This document shows, piece by piece, positions 1 to 6,082 of a stretch of 9,247 nt of DNA; the stretch's first letter is position 1; each line of letters opens with the position of its first letter. The DNA lies in NCBI GenBank assembly GCA_031279745.1, contig JAITHN010000096.1, positions 1 through 9,247 on the forward strand, in the 5' to 3' direction. The notes beneath the pieces were generated by a model that was not told where the DNA came from, did no database searches, and worked only from the letters and a program-made list of their open reading frames with translations. This DNA is from Streptococcaceae bacterium. GTDB lineage: Bacteria; Bacillota; Bacilli; Lactobacillales; Streptococcaceae. The translations under genes were made by a program, and so were the position numbers.

Positions 1-160
1 CATTTTTTAAATCAACTTGAACTTGTTTAGTCATTGAGTTTTCAGATTCATTCGCACGAGTTGCTTCCGCTTGTTCATTAGAAACAACAAAACCAAGTAC
101 CCCTGCACCAATAGCGAATGCAACGACAAGTAATAGACTAAAAATTCTTTTCCTTTCCAT
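1..160 (-). CDS. Membrane-anchored or secreted protein, N-terminal fragment (runs off the window)
   Basis: Only the first 53 codons are present; the rest lies beyond position 1. The ATG at 160 is preceded by GAGGGG about 6 bases upstream, a good ribosome binding site. The product begins with a short basic stretch (MERKR) and a hydrophobic segment at about residues 6-26 (IFSLLLVVAFAIGAGVLGFV), then a polar, Glu/Asn-rich stretch without a lipobox cysteine. This looks like an uncleaved signal anchor or a signal peptide with an extracytoplasmic C-terminal part. I do not recognise the family and too little is visible to assign a function. It is separated from the next gene upstream (stop at 418) by a terminator, so it is probably its own transcription unit. 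Confidence 0.75.
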   Translation of the reverse strand, partial: MERKRIFSLLLVVAFAIGAGVLGFVVSNEQAEATRANESENSMTKQVQVDLKN

Positions 161-187
161 TTTTTACCCCTCATCTCTTTCTTAACT

Positions 188-271
188 GTCTATATTTTAA
201 ATCCATCTAGACCAAAAAGTGTGGTTTATGTTGAAAAAATCAAAATGTCTATACTTACTACAAGGTCTATA
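188..271. repeat. Three TATAGAC boxes upstream of the left-edge gene
   Basis: On the minus strand the heptamer TATAGAC occurs at 265-271, 247-253 and 188-194, all in the same orientation. The first two starts are 18 bp apart and the third is 59 bp further. The stretch is AT-rich leader DNA between the terminator at 374-400 and the ATG at 160. Such boxes could be regulator binding sites or part of a promoter, but chance is a real alternative in AT-rich sequence. No convincing paired -35/-10 was found. Confidence 0.3.
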
Positions 272-291
272 AACTTCTGTTATATTAACGT

Positions 292-306
292 TTGAAAGCG
301 CTCTTT
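292..306. promoter_or_regulatory. Possible cre (CcpA) site
   Basis: The sequence TTGAAAGCGCTCTTT matches the catabolite-response element consensus WTGNAANCGNWNNCW at all fixed positions but one (the penultimate C is T). It lies about 130 bp upstream of the start of the left-edge gene and downstream of the previous operon's terminator, so it would act on that gene. A single-site match of this quality is suggestive only. Confidence 0.35.
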
Positions 307-373
307 CCATTTTTTATTAAAACTGTTCCTTCCTTGAAATCTAAAAGTATATTTTTTTGTACTTTTTATTCAT

Positions 374-400
374 AATAAAAAAGCCTTGCTTTCGCAAAAC
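374..400 (-). terminator. Rho-independent terminator after the 90-residue membrane protein gene
   Basis: On the minus strand GTTTTGC-GAAA-GCAAGGC forms a 7-bp stem (two G-U pairs) closed by a GAAA tetraloop, followed by a run of seven T. Flanking A and T runs can extend the stem. It begins 18 bases after the stop codon at 418. The G-U pairs become mismatches on the plus strand, so it should work in one direction only. Confidence 0.8.
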
Positions 401-417
401 TTTTTGTCATTCATTTC

Positions 418-690
418 TCATCTAACTCTCTTTTTTCTTGCTATTAATACATGATCGACAATCAGTATTGAAAGATAAACGAGAAAAGCAATTCCGCCTC
501 GAATCAATGTCGTCTGAATTTCTTGATTGATGAAATCGACTTCACTTGTTTCGGCAAACACTCCAGCTAATTCAAAGGTAAGAAATCCTAAAAAGAGGAG
601 GTAGACTACATCTACCAATCGTCTGATGATGTGAAATTTCCCCTTATGAAATGCTTTCGGATGTAGCATCTCCGTCCTTGTTTTTTCCAT
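418..690 (-). CDS. Small two-helix membrane protein of unknown function
   Basis: A 90-residue protein. I place the start at the ATG at 690, because GAAGGAGGG lies about 7 bases upstream; a longer frame from 744 would overlap the preceding gene and has no such site. Residues 1-25 are polar and basic. Hydrophobic segments at about 27-44 (VYLLFLGFLTFELAGVFA) and 66-82 (GGIAFLVYLSILIVDHV) are joined by an acidic loop (about 45-60). The tail is strongly basic (ARKKRVR). By the positive-inside rule both ends are probably cytoplasmic with the loop outside. The gene follows the hydrolase gene by only 22 bp and is probably co-transcribed with it. I do not recognise the family. Confidence 0.7.
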   Translation of the reverse strand: MEKTRTEMLHPKAFHKGKFHIIRRLVDVVYLLFLGFLTFELAGVFAETSEVDFINQEIQTTLIRGGIAFLVYLSILIVDHVLIARKKRVR

Positions 691-712
691 TTGCCACCCT
701 CCTTCAGCAAAT

Positions 713-1462
713 TTACATCTCGTATGTTTCCCCTTGACGTGCAAGAATCACTTCCACATTTTCCCCTGCAGCTTTTTTGGCTTGAATAAACAACTCATCC
801 AAATCTCCATGCTGCGGCAAATGCGTTAAAATCAATTTTTTCACATTTGCTTTTTTCGCAATCTCACCTGATTCTTTCGAAGTGAAATGTGCATGGTGAT
901 TTTCTTGACCTTCAAAAAGGTAGGTATCTGCCATAAATACATCTGCATCTTTCGCAAACTCGATGAAAGAGTCCGTGTAGCCACTATCTCCTGTAAACAC
1001 GAACACTTTCCCACTCTTACGAACGAGGAAGCGCATGGCGTAACAAGGAACAGGATGTACAGTTTTCATAAATGTGACATCAAACGGTCCAAGGGTTAAA
1101 ACTTCACTTGTTGTATACGCATTTTTGGTTGAAACATCTTTCAGCTCCAAATCATTGTAATGAAACTCATCTTCGTCATGTCCATAAATAGGCAGCACCA
1201 TCGAATCCCATTCAGGGTCATCTTTCGGCCACAATTGCCGATAGTATTGAAGAACACCCAAATCCGCAATATGATCATGATGATAGTGACTCAATAAAAC
1301 AGCATCAATACATAGCGGTGAAACGAAATGCTCCAACTGTGTGACTGCACCACTTCCACAATCGAGAAGTAGATTGTAACGCCCAGCTTGAAGTAAAAAA
1401 CTCGTCGTTCCCTGATCCTTGTGAGGATAGCCGCCTAAACATCCAAGTACATTTATTTTCAT
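713..1462 (-). CDS. Metallo-beta-lactamase-fold hydrolase, YhfI-like
   Basis: A 249-residue cytoplasmic protein with no signal peptide. It has the MBL-fold signature HxHxDH (His59, His61, Asp63, His64), a further metal-ligand candidate His136 in TVHPVPCYAMR, Asp159 in FTGDSGYTD, a His-rich segment at 189-192 (HHAH), and the terminal His214 in LTHLPQHGD. The layout fits two-zinc hydrolases of the RNase Z/YhfI group. An RNase Z-type recognition arm is not obvious, so I favour the uncharacterised YhfI branch (phosphoesterase-like, substrate unknown). The start at 1462 is supported by AGGAGG 8 bases upstream. An out-of-frame ATG sits 4 bases earlier. It lies between the psr terminator and the small membrane protein gene; no clear promoter was found in the 128 bp upstream. 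Confidence 0.85.
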   Translation of the reverse strand: MKINVLGCLGGYPHKDQGTTSFLLQAGRYNLLLDCGSGAVTQLEHFVSPLCIDAVLLSHYHHDHIADLGVLQYYRQLWPKDDPEWDSMVLPIYGHDEDEFHYNDLELKDVSTKNAYTTSEVLTLGPFDVTFMKTVHPVPCYAMRFLVRKSGKVFVFTGDSGYTDSFIEFAKDADVFMADTYLFEGQENHHAHFTSKESGEIAKKANVKKLILTHLPQHGDLDELFIQAKKAAGENVEVILARQGETYEM

Positions 1463-1510
1463 CCATTTTCCCTCCTGTAATTATCCTACCAAAAAAGACG
1501 GCGAAAGTGT

Positions 1511-1582
1511 CTAAAGATCCGTATTCTCATGCGTTAAGAGTTGGAAGCCTATTTGACGCGCCAGTTGCCCGTTCGCATTCAA
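1511..1582 (-). other. Spacer segment with protein-like reading, possible gene relic
   Basis: Between the psr terminator and the hydrolase gene is a roughly 70-bp segment near 49% GC, higher than the flanking spacer. On the minus strand it reads as an open stretch ending in GQLARQIGFQLLTHENTDL and a TAG stop at 1511-1513. It has no ribosome binding site and no credible start, since the terminator lies immediately upstream. The plus strand also reads coherently from a GTG at 1507 to TAA at 1590 (27 codons), likewise without a clear ribosome binding site. It may be the tail of a deleted gene or chance. Confidence 0.2.
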
Positions 1583-1620
1583 AAAAATAAGGACCAAGCT
1601 GAACTTTCTCAGCTAGGTCC
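1581..1620 (-). terminator. Rho-independent terminator of psr
   Basis: GGACC-x-AGCTGA pairs with TCAGCT-x-GGTCC at 1591-1620, giving an 11-bp stem with one A/A mismatch and a 6-base loop. It is followed on the minus strand by TTATTTTTTT. It starts 8 bases after the psr stop codon at 1629. This ends the psr transcript, and possibly the whole shikimate transcript if that reads through. Confidence 0.9.
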
Positions 1621-1628
1621 ATTGTCCT

Positions 1629-2873
1629 TTATTTGTTCAAAAAATCTTGAATCCTCGTCTTTGTCTTTTCCAAATCCGTGATTTGCAAAGCCTGTCCACC
1701 ATAAATATCATAGGCTCCGACATAAGTCCCTTTTTCAGGAATAGAAAGTTTGTCAATATTTTTTTCCTTGCCAATTAAAACATTAAACATGGTTTTCACC
1801 ATGAATGAATTCGGCACATCTGTTGACGTATAACCAACGAGTTGCCCGATTGCATGTGGCCCATGCAGGAGAGTGGCAGGAGATTTCGCCTGTGAAATAA
1901 TTGCTGATAAAACTTGTTGTTGACGTTTCACTCGACCAAAGTCGTTTTCATCATCATGCCTGAATCTAGCATAATTGAGCAGGGTTCGACCATCCATCAA
2001 TTGCTCTCCAACCTTGATGGTTTGCTTAGGTGTTGGTTTTCCTTTCACCTTATTCAAATCATCCGGAACTTGCACGCTATTTACCTTTTTCCCATTCACA
2101 GTAGAGAACTTGGCATCGATTTTCACTCCACTTGGGAATAGTCCATCAATTACTTTTGCAAAGGAGTTAAAATTAACCATCGCATAGTACTTACAATCAA
2201 TCCCAAAATTCGACTTTAAGGTTTGACGCATCAATTCCGCACCTTGGTTTTCATTTTGCTCTCCAATGGTGAACGCATTATTGATCTTATTATCTGGACC
2301 TACATCTGGAATATTGACGAGCGTATCTCTCATAAATGAAATGAGTTTTGGCTTTTTCCCAGGACCATCAAGAGATAACACCATGATGGAATCACTTCTA
2401 GCGTCTCCAGAATTTTGGTAATCCCGCTGATCTGTCCCTAGGATTAAGATATTATTGGCGCCATTTGGACTGGTCACCCCTTCAAAATTTTCTGTTTTAG
2501 GTTTTTCCCCGTTCATCGCCTTGTTCAAGCCTAATGCAAAGTTGACGCCAACGATTACAATCAGAAGCAATAGACCAAGTAAAATCCAACGAAGAATGTG
2601 TCTTTTCTTTTTCTTTGGTTTTCTCCCGGTTGGTTTTTTCGAACGCTCTTCCTCTACAAAAGAAGCATGACTTGGCTCGTCCTCCTGAAGAAATTCCGGC
2701 AATGCTTCCTCCCGCTCTGAACTTCTTGGCCTTTGTTTCCTATGATTGAAGATGGGAGTGTCATCGTCATCCTCTTTTTTCTTTAATAGGCTGACGCGCT
2801 TCGCTTCCTCAGCATCTACTCGTCCTCGTTTTATATCTTCTCTATGCTCTTTGAATCTATCAACCCGACTCAT
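1629..2873 (-). CDS. psr: LytR-CpsA-Psr (LCP) family cell-wall polymer transferase
   Basis: A 414-residue type II membrane protein. Residues 1-91 are a long, highly charged cytoplasmic part ending in a basic cluster (KPKKKKRH). A single membrane helix spans about 93-113 (ILRWILLGLLLLIVIVGVNF). The extracellular LCP domain runs from about 140 to 330. Visible LCP hallmarks are NILILGTDQRD (141-151), ARSDSIMVLSLD (158-169, with Arg159 and Asp161), SFMRDTLVNIP (179-189, Arg182/Asp183) and RFRHDDENDFGRVKRQQ (303-319). The family transfers undecaprenyl-linked teichoic acid or capsule polymers to peptidoglycan; the older name Psr came from a proposed PBP5 repressor role in enterococci. The start at 2873 has AGAGGTG upstream. 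Its place after the shikimate genes matches streptococcal gene order as I remember it. The long N-terminus has no assigned role. Confidence 0.92.
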   Translation of the reverse strand: MSRVDRFKEHREDIKRGRVDAEEAKRVSLLKKKEDDDDTPIFNHRKQRPRSSEREEALPEFLQEDEPSHASFVEEERSKKPTGRKPKKKKRHILRWILLGLLLLIVIVGVNFALGLNKAMNGEKPKTENFEGVTSPNGANNILILGTDQRDYQNSGDARSDSIMVLSLDGPGKKPKLISFMRDTLVNIPDVGPDNKINNAFTIGEQNENQGAELMRQTLKSNFGIDCKYYAMVNFNSFAKVIDGLFPSGVKIDAKFSTVNGKKVNSVQVPDDLNKVKGKPTPKQTIKVGEQLMDGRTLLNYARFRHDDENDFGRVKRQQQVLSAIISQAKSPATLLHGPHAIGQLVGYTSTDVPNSFMVKTMFNVLIGKEKNIDKLSIPEKGTYVGAYDIYGGQALQITDLEKTKTRIQDFLNK

Positions 2874-2901
2874 GTTTCACCTCTAATCATTCATTTTTCT
2901 T

Positions 2902-2930
2902 ATCTTATCAAAAATCCCTTTGCTTGTCGC
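2902..2930 (-). promoter_or_regulatory. Candidate promoter for psr
   Basis: In the 92-bp gap before psr, the minus strand has GCGACA (2925-2930, four of six matches to TTGACA), a 17-bp spacer and TAAGAT (2902-2907), preceded by an extended -10 TGA. The predicted leader is about 22 nt. It would let psr be transcribed independently of the shikimate genes. No terminator is visible between aroA-aroK and psr, so readthrough is also likely. Confidence 0.4.
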
Positions 2931-2965
2931 TACCATTTCACGTTTGTAAGTTGAACACTCTGCCC

Positions 2966-4783
2966 TCATCCCTCTAATTGCTTCAAAAGTAGATGGAGGA
3001 TTTCTTCAGGACTCTCCGCCTCTAAAGAAAGCGTAATGTCCGCCACAAACTCATAAAACGCCTTCCGTTTTGTGAAAAGTTCTTCAATTTCTTTTTTTGT
3101 CTTTTGCTGAATCAAAGGTCTCTTGTCGTCACCCTGCAGTCTTTCATAGAGGTTTTCGAACTTCGGAGAAAGATAGACAACGAGAAATTCTCCAGACTTT
3201 AATCGTTCACGATTCTTTTCGTCCTCAACAAAGCCTCCTCCCGTTGACAAGACAACATTTTGACGCGTTACTTTTTTTAATGCTTCAGTTTCCATGCGCC
3301 GGAAGCTTTCTTCTCCAAGACGCTTAAATATCTCACAAATACTTCTGCCCTGATTCATTTCAATCTGTTCATCTAAATCTATAAATAAAGTCGAAAGGTG
3401 ATTGGCAAGAAGACGCCCAACCGTTGTTTTCCCAGCCCCCATAAATCCAACTAGAACAATTTTCTTGGCTGAAAATTTCTGAGTGGTGGTGCTCAACACA
3501 CGAGCCTCTTTTCCAAAACGAGAAACACTTTCCAAATCTTGAAAGAATTTTGGATAACTGACATTAATGGCTTCTTTGTCTCCAAGTGAAAAAAGCTCAT
3601 CATTTACAAGTAAGGATGCAATCATCAACATCATTCCAATACGATGATCTCCCAAGCTTTCTACCTTTGCCCCGTGAAGAGGGGTTTTCCCGAAAATATT
3701 CCACCCATCCTCTGTCGCTTCGATCAAAGCTCCTAAACGACCAAGTTGGCTTGCGACAGCACGAATGCGGTCAACTTCTTTTACTTTCAGCTCTTTTGCA
3801 TCTCTCACCCGTGTTACACCATCCGCCTGCGTGGCAAGAAGAGCAATGATGGGGAGCTCGTCTATCAATCTTGGAATGATTTCTCCAGAAATTTCTATCC
3901 CTTGAAGCTTGCTTGTTTGAACTGTAATATCTCCCACATTCCGACCAGTTCTCTCAATGTGGAGCAATCCGCCCATTTTTTTTATTACCTCAAGAATACC
4001 CGTCCTAGTAGAGTTTAGTAGAACATTTTTAACTGTAAGCCTGCTATTCGGCACAATTAATCCGGCAACGAGAAAGAAAGCAGCACTTGAAATATCTCCT
4101 GGAACGGTCATTTCAAAAGGACGAAGGGTTACAGGTCCCTCAAGGACAATTTTATTCCCCTCTACTGTGATTCCTCCCCCAAATTCGGCGATCATTTCTT
4201 CCGTGTGATTTCTTGATTTGTTTTTTTCTATGACGATTGTCCGCCCCTGAGCTTGCATTCCAGCAAAAAGAATCGCCGACTTCACTTGGGCAGACGAAAT
4301 AGGCATTTCGTACTCGATGGGTACCAATGATGGATTCCCACGAAGCTGAAGCGGGAGAAAATGTTTCTCTGAAACGCCAGAGATTTGTTCACCCATAGCA
4401 CGCTTTGGTGTCACGATTCTATCCATCGGCCTTTTCGACAACATTTCGTCACCAATCATCTCTACTTCAAAATCACTTCCCGCTAGAACGCCAGCTAATA
4501 AACGGGTTGTCGTCCCACTATTGCCCATTTGAAGAGGAGACTTTGGCGCAGTGAAAGAGTCGCTTCCCACGCCATGAACGATAACCGTGCTGCCCGCTCT
4601 GGTGATTTTCACTCCAAGTTCTTCCATTGCTTTTAACGTGCGAAGAGTGTCCTCGCTTTCCAAGAAACCGTGAATAACAGAATCCCCCTTTGCCATTGCG
4701 GCAAAAAGAATCGCACGGTGACTAATTGATTTATCACTCGACGCCATAACAGTCCCTTTTAAACCTTGCACATTTCCATTCAT
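2966..4783 (-). CDS. aroA-aroK: Fused EPSP synthase-shikimate kinase (AroA-AroK)
   Basis: One 605-residue frame carries two shikimate-pathway enzymes. Residues 1 to about 420 are 3-phosphoshikimate 1-carboxyvinyltransferase: SSDKSISHRA (15-24), GNSGTTTR (87-94), LSKRPM (115-120), PGDISSAAFF (228-237), NSTRTGIL (257-264), RLIDELP (305-311), LKVKEVDRI (332-340), GDHRIGMM (378-385). About 421-438 is a polar linker. Residues 439-605 are a full-length shikimate kinase: P-loop GFMGAGKTT (446-454), IDLDEQIE (468-475), FRRMETEAL (494-502), TGGG (514-517), lid KRPLI (554-558), and RKAFYEFVAD (573-582). It acts on shikimate, then on shikimate-3-phosphate with PEP, in the cytoplasm. I chose the ATG at 4783 because GGAG lies 8 bases upstream; a GTG at 4792 is too close to that site. 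The usual PGDKS of the N-terminal motif is SSDKS here. Confidence 0.93.
   Translation of the reverse strand: MNGNVQGLKGTVMASSDKSISHRAILFAAMAKGDSVIHGFLESEDTLRTLKAMEELGVKITRAGSTVIVHGVGSDSFTAPKSPLQMGNSGTTTRLLAGVLAGSDFEVEMIGDEMLSKRPMDRIVTPKRAMGEQISGVSEKHFLPLQLRGNPSLVPIEYEMPISSAQVKSAILFAGMQAQGRTIVIEKNKSRNHTEEMIAEFGGGITVEGNKIVLEGPVTLRPFEMTVPGDISSAAFFLVAGLIVPNSRLTVKNVLLNSTRTGILEVIKKMGGLLHIERTGRNVGDITVQTSKLQGIEISGEIIPRLIDELPIIALLATQADGVTRVRDAKELKVKEVDRIRAVASQLGRLGALIEATEDGWNIFGKTPLHGAKVESLGDHRIGMMLMIASLLVNDELFSLGDKEAINVSYPKFFQDLESVSRFGKEARVLSTTTQKFSAKKIVLVGFMGAGKTTVGRLLANHLSTLFIDLDEQIEMNQGRSICEIFKRLGEESFRRMETEALKKVTRQNVVLSTGGGFVEDEKNRERLKSGEFLVVYLSPKFENLYERLQGDDKRPLIQQKTKKEIEELFTKRKAFYEFVADITLSLEAESPEEILHLLLKQLEG
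3494..3510 (-). promoter_or_regulatory. Possible internal ribosome binding site and TTG start for the kinase domain
   Basis: Inside the linker of the fused gene the minus strand reads AAGAGG (3505-3510), six bases, then TTG (3494-3496, residue Leu430). The TTG is in frame with the kinase domain and would give a free 176-residue shikimate kinase. It may be the relic of the separate aroK start or a working second start. TTG is a weak initiator and AAGAGG a near-consensus match, so this is speculative. Confidence 0.3.
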
Positions 4784-4860
4784 CTTATACACTCCATAGT
4801 TGTTGGGTCAACGCGCTTGTAAACCGTACATTTCCACTCATCTTACCCTCTCCAAAAGTT
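4760..4860. repeat. Imperfect direct duplication of the aroA start region
   Basis: Copy B (4760-4801) covers the aroA ribosome binding site, start and first codons. Copy A (4820-4860) covers the last codons of aroC and the bases just after. They share taaacc at one end, a core of catttccaYtcatctta, and an aactnntgga-like end on the coding strand; the offset is 58-60 bp. The divergence suggests an old tandem duplication or convergent start signals. Confidence 0.7.
4785..4841 (-). CDS. 18-codon ORF between aroC and aroA
   Basis: The ORF reads MSGNVRFTSALTQQLWSV and then TAA. Its ATG overlaps the aroC stop as ATGA, and its stop is one base before the aroA ATG (TAAGATG). The upstream GGAGAGG lies within the last aroC codons, at a workable spacing. 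Its first five residues resemble the AroA start (MNGNVQ), because the start region is duplicated. The peptide itself is probably without function. Translation of it would carry ribosomes from aroC to aroA without a gap, so a coupling role is plausible. It may equally be the remains of a lost gene; tyrA occupies this slot in relatives. Confidence 0.35.
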   Translation of the reverse strand: MSGNVRFTSALTQQLWSV

Positions 4861-5902
4861 GTTCCATCGTGTCACTCGGATATGTTTCTAAGAGAACTTG
4901 AGCGAGGGTGGTCGCCAGTACATTTTCAACGACGACACTCGCCGCCAAAACTGCTGTTACATCACTTCTCTCCCGACTTGCTAGGACGGGTTGCTTCGTC
5001 AACACATCAACCGTTTGTAAGGGTTGCATAAGGGTGGGGATGGGTTTCATCGTCACGCGCACGATTATGGGCATGCCATTGGTCATGCCCCCTTCTATTC
5101 CACCCAAGTGGTTGGTGCGCCGAATCAAGTTTTCCGAATCATCTAGTATGATTTCATCCATAACCTCACTCCCTTTTTTCAGAGCGAGCTGAACCCCATC
5201 TCCAAACTCTACTGCTTTGATGGCATTAATACTCATCATTGCTTGGGCAATCAACCCATCTATTTTTCGATCCCATTGTTGAAAACTTCCAAGACCTACG
5301 GGAACATTTGTCACAACAGCCTCGATCACACCACCAAGTGTGTCTCCCTCTTTCTTCGTCTCTTCTATCAACTCTTGAACGCTTGGGGCTGATTCATCCC
5401 CCTCAATTCCACCTATCCGTTTGACAGAGGTGTAAAACTCCACGCCTATTGCGGATAAAAGCTGTTTTGAAATCGCCCCTATCGCCACACGTATTGCAGT
5501 TTCTCGTGCAGATGACCGTTCCAAAACATTCCTCAAATCTGTATGTCCGTATTTGATCCCTCCTACCAAATCAGCATGCCCTGGTCTTGCTGCCGTAAGA
5601 GCTCTTTCTGTTTTGTCTTGCCCCGTATCCGTCACGGAGAGAACAGATTCCCAATTTTCCCAATCTTTGTTCTGGATGATGAGGGTGATGGGAGCACCCG
5701 TAGTTTTGGAAAATCGAACGCCAGAAGTGATCTCAACACGATCTTTCTCAATCGACATCCTTGCCCCACGTCCTACTCCTTCTTGACGTTTTGCAAGTTC
5801 CCTATTGATTTTCTCGATATCGATCTTCAAATTACTTGGTATTCCCTCGAGAATCGCCGTCAGTTGCTTCCCGTGACTTTCTCCAGCTGTCAAAAATTTC
5901 AT
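4838..5902 (-). CDS. aroC: Chorismate synthase
   Basis: A 354-residue cytoplasmic enzyme that converts EPSP to chorismate using reduced FMN. Visible family motifs are GESHG (7-11, catalytic-type His10), RRGARM-like GRGARM (44-49), RPGHAD (106-111, second conserved His110), RSSARETAIR (129-138), GDTLGG (186-191), MSINAIKAVEFGDG (223-236), NHLGGIEGGMTNG (264-276) and ERSD (311-314). The start is the ATG at 5902, preceded by AAAGGAG; an in-frame extension to a TTG at 5953 would translate the 34-bp repeat and is rejected. The protein is about 34 residues shorter than the roughly 388-residue streptococcal form I remember: about two thirds of the loss is around residues 160-185 and the rest at the C-terminus. 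The usual A(V/L)PAA after RSD is AVLAA. The core is intact, so I expect it to be active. Confidence 0.93.
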   Translation of the reverse strand: MKFLTAGESHGKQLTAILEGIPSNLKIDIEKINRELAKRQEGVGRGARMSIEKDRVEITSGVRFSKTTGAPITLIIQNKDWENWESVLSVTDTGQDKTERALTAARPGHADLVGGIKYGHTDLRNVLERSSARETAIRVAIGAISKQLLSAIGVEFYTSVKRIGGIEGDESAPSVQELIEETKKEGDTLGGVIEAVVTNVPVGLGSFQQWDRKIDGLIAQAMMSINAIKAVEFGDGVQLALKKGSEVMDEIILDDSENLIRRTNHLGGIEGGMTNGMPIIVRVTMKPIPTLMQPLQTVDVLTKQPVLASRERSDVTAVLAASVVVENVLATTLAQVLLETYPSDTMEQLLERVR

Positions 5903-5912
5903 CTTTCTCCTT

Positions 5913-6005
5913 TCTGCTTCACTCAGCTTCACGTGTCGGATTCGTTTCTTCAACCAATGCTCTGGATTGCCTCTGCTTCACTCAGCTTCACGTGTCGGAT
6001 TCGTT
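5913..6005. repeat. Perfect 34-bp direct repeat upstream of aroC
   Basis: The same 34 bases occur at 5913-5946 and 5972-6005, a 59-bp offset with 25 bp between the copies. Each unit contains a shorter internal repetition (gcttcactca followed by gcttcacgtg) and a CACGTG palindrome. The copy nearer aroC ends right before its ribosome binding site. A weakly similar stretch (tgctttactc..cttcaacacg) starts near 6027 and may be a third, decayed copy. The identity of the two copies implies recent duplication or selection. Confidence 0.95.
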
Positions 6006-6058
6006 GGCTATCGGTATTGCTACCCGTGCTTTACTCTCACACTTTCAACACGAATCCG
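5996..6058. repeat. 9-bp inverted repeat in the aroB-aroC gap
   Basis: CGGATTCGT at 5996-6004 is the reverse complement of ACGAATCCG at 6050-6058, with a 45-base loop. The same 9-mer also occurs in the other direct-repeat copy at 5937-5945. There is no T-run, so it is not a standard terminator. The 180-bp gap (5903-6082) otherwise shows no gene and no convincing promoter. Confidence 0.4.
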
Positions 6059-6082
6059 CATCATCCATTTTCAATGCATCGT

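Noticed and set aside
691..744. Longer form of the small membrane protein starting at 744
   Set aside because: It would overlap the 3' end of the hydrolase gene and skip the strong GAAGGAGGG site before 690.
1478..1487. GATAAT as the -10 box of the hydrolase gene
   Set aside because: It lies only a few bases before the ribosome binding site, so transcripts would start inside it, and no -35 element is at a usable distance.
4784..4792. GTG start for the AroA-AroK fusion at 4792
   Set aside because: The GTG overlaps the GGAG ribosome binding site itself, while the ATG at 4783 has ideal spacing.
5903..5953. N-terminal extension of AroC from a TTG codon
   Set aside because: The extra 17 residues are encoded by the direct repeat; the family begins at MKFLTAGESHG, and the ATG at 5902 has a strong AAAGGAG site.
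5913..6005. CRISPR array
   Set aside because: Only two repeat units with one 25-bp spacer, partly overlapping an operon leader, and no cas genes nearby.
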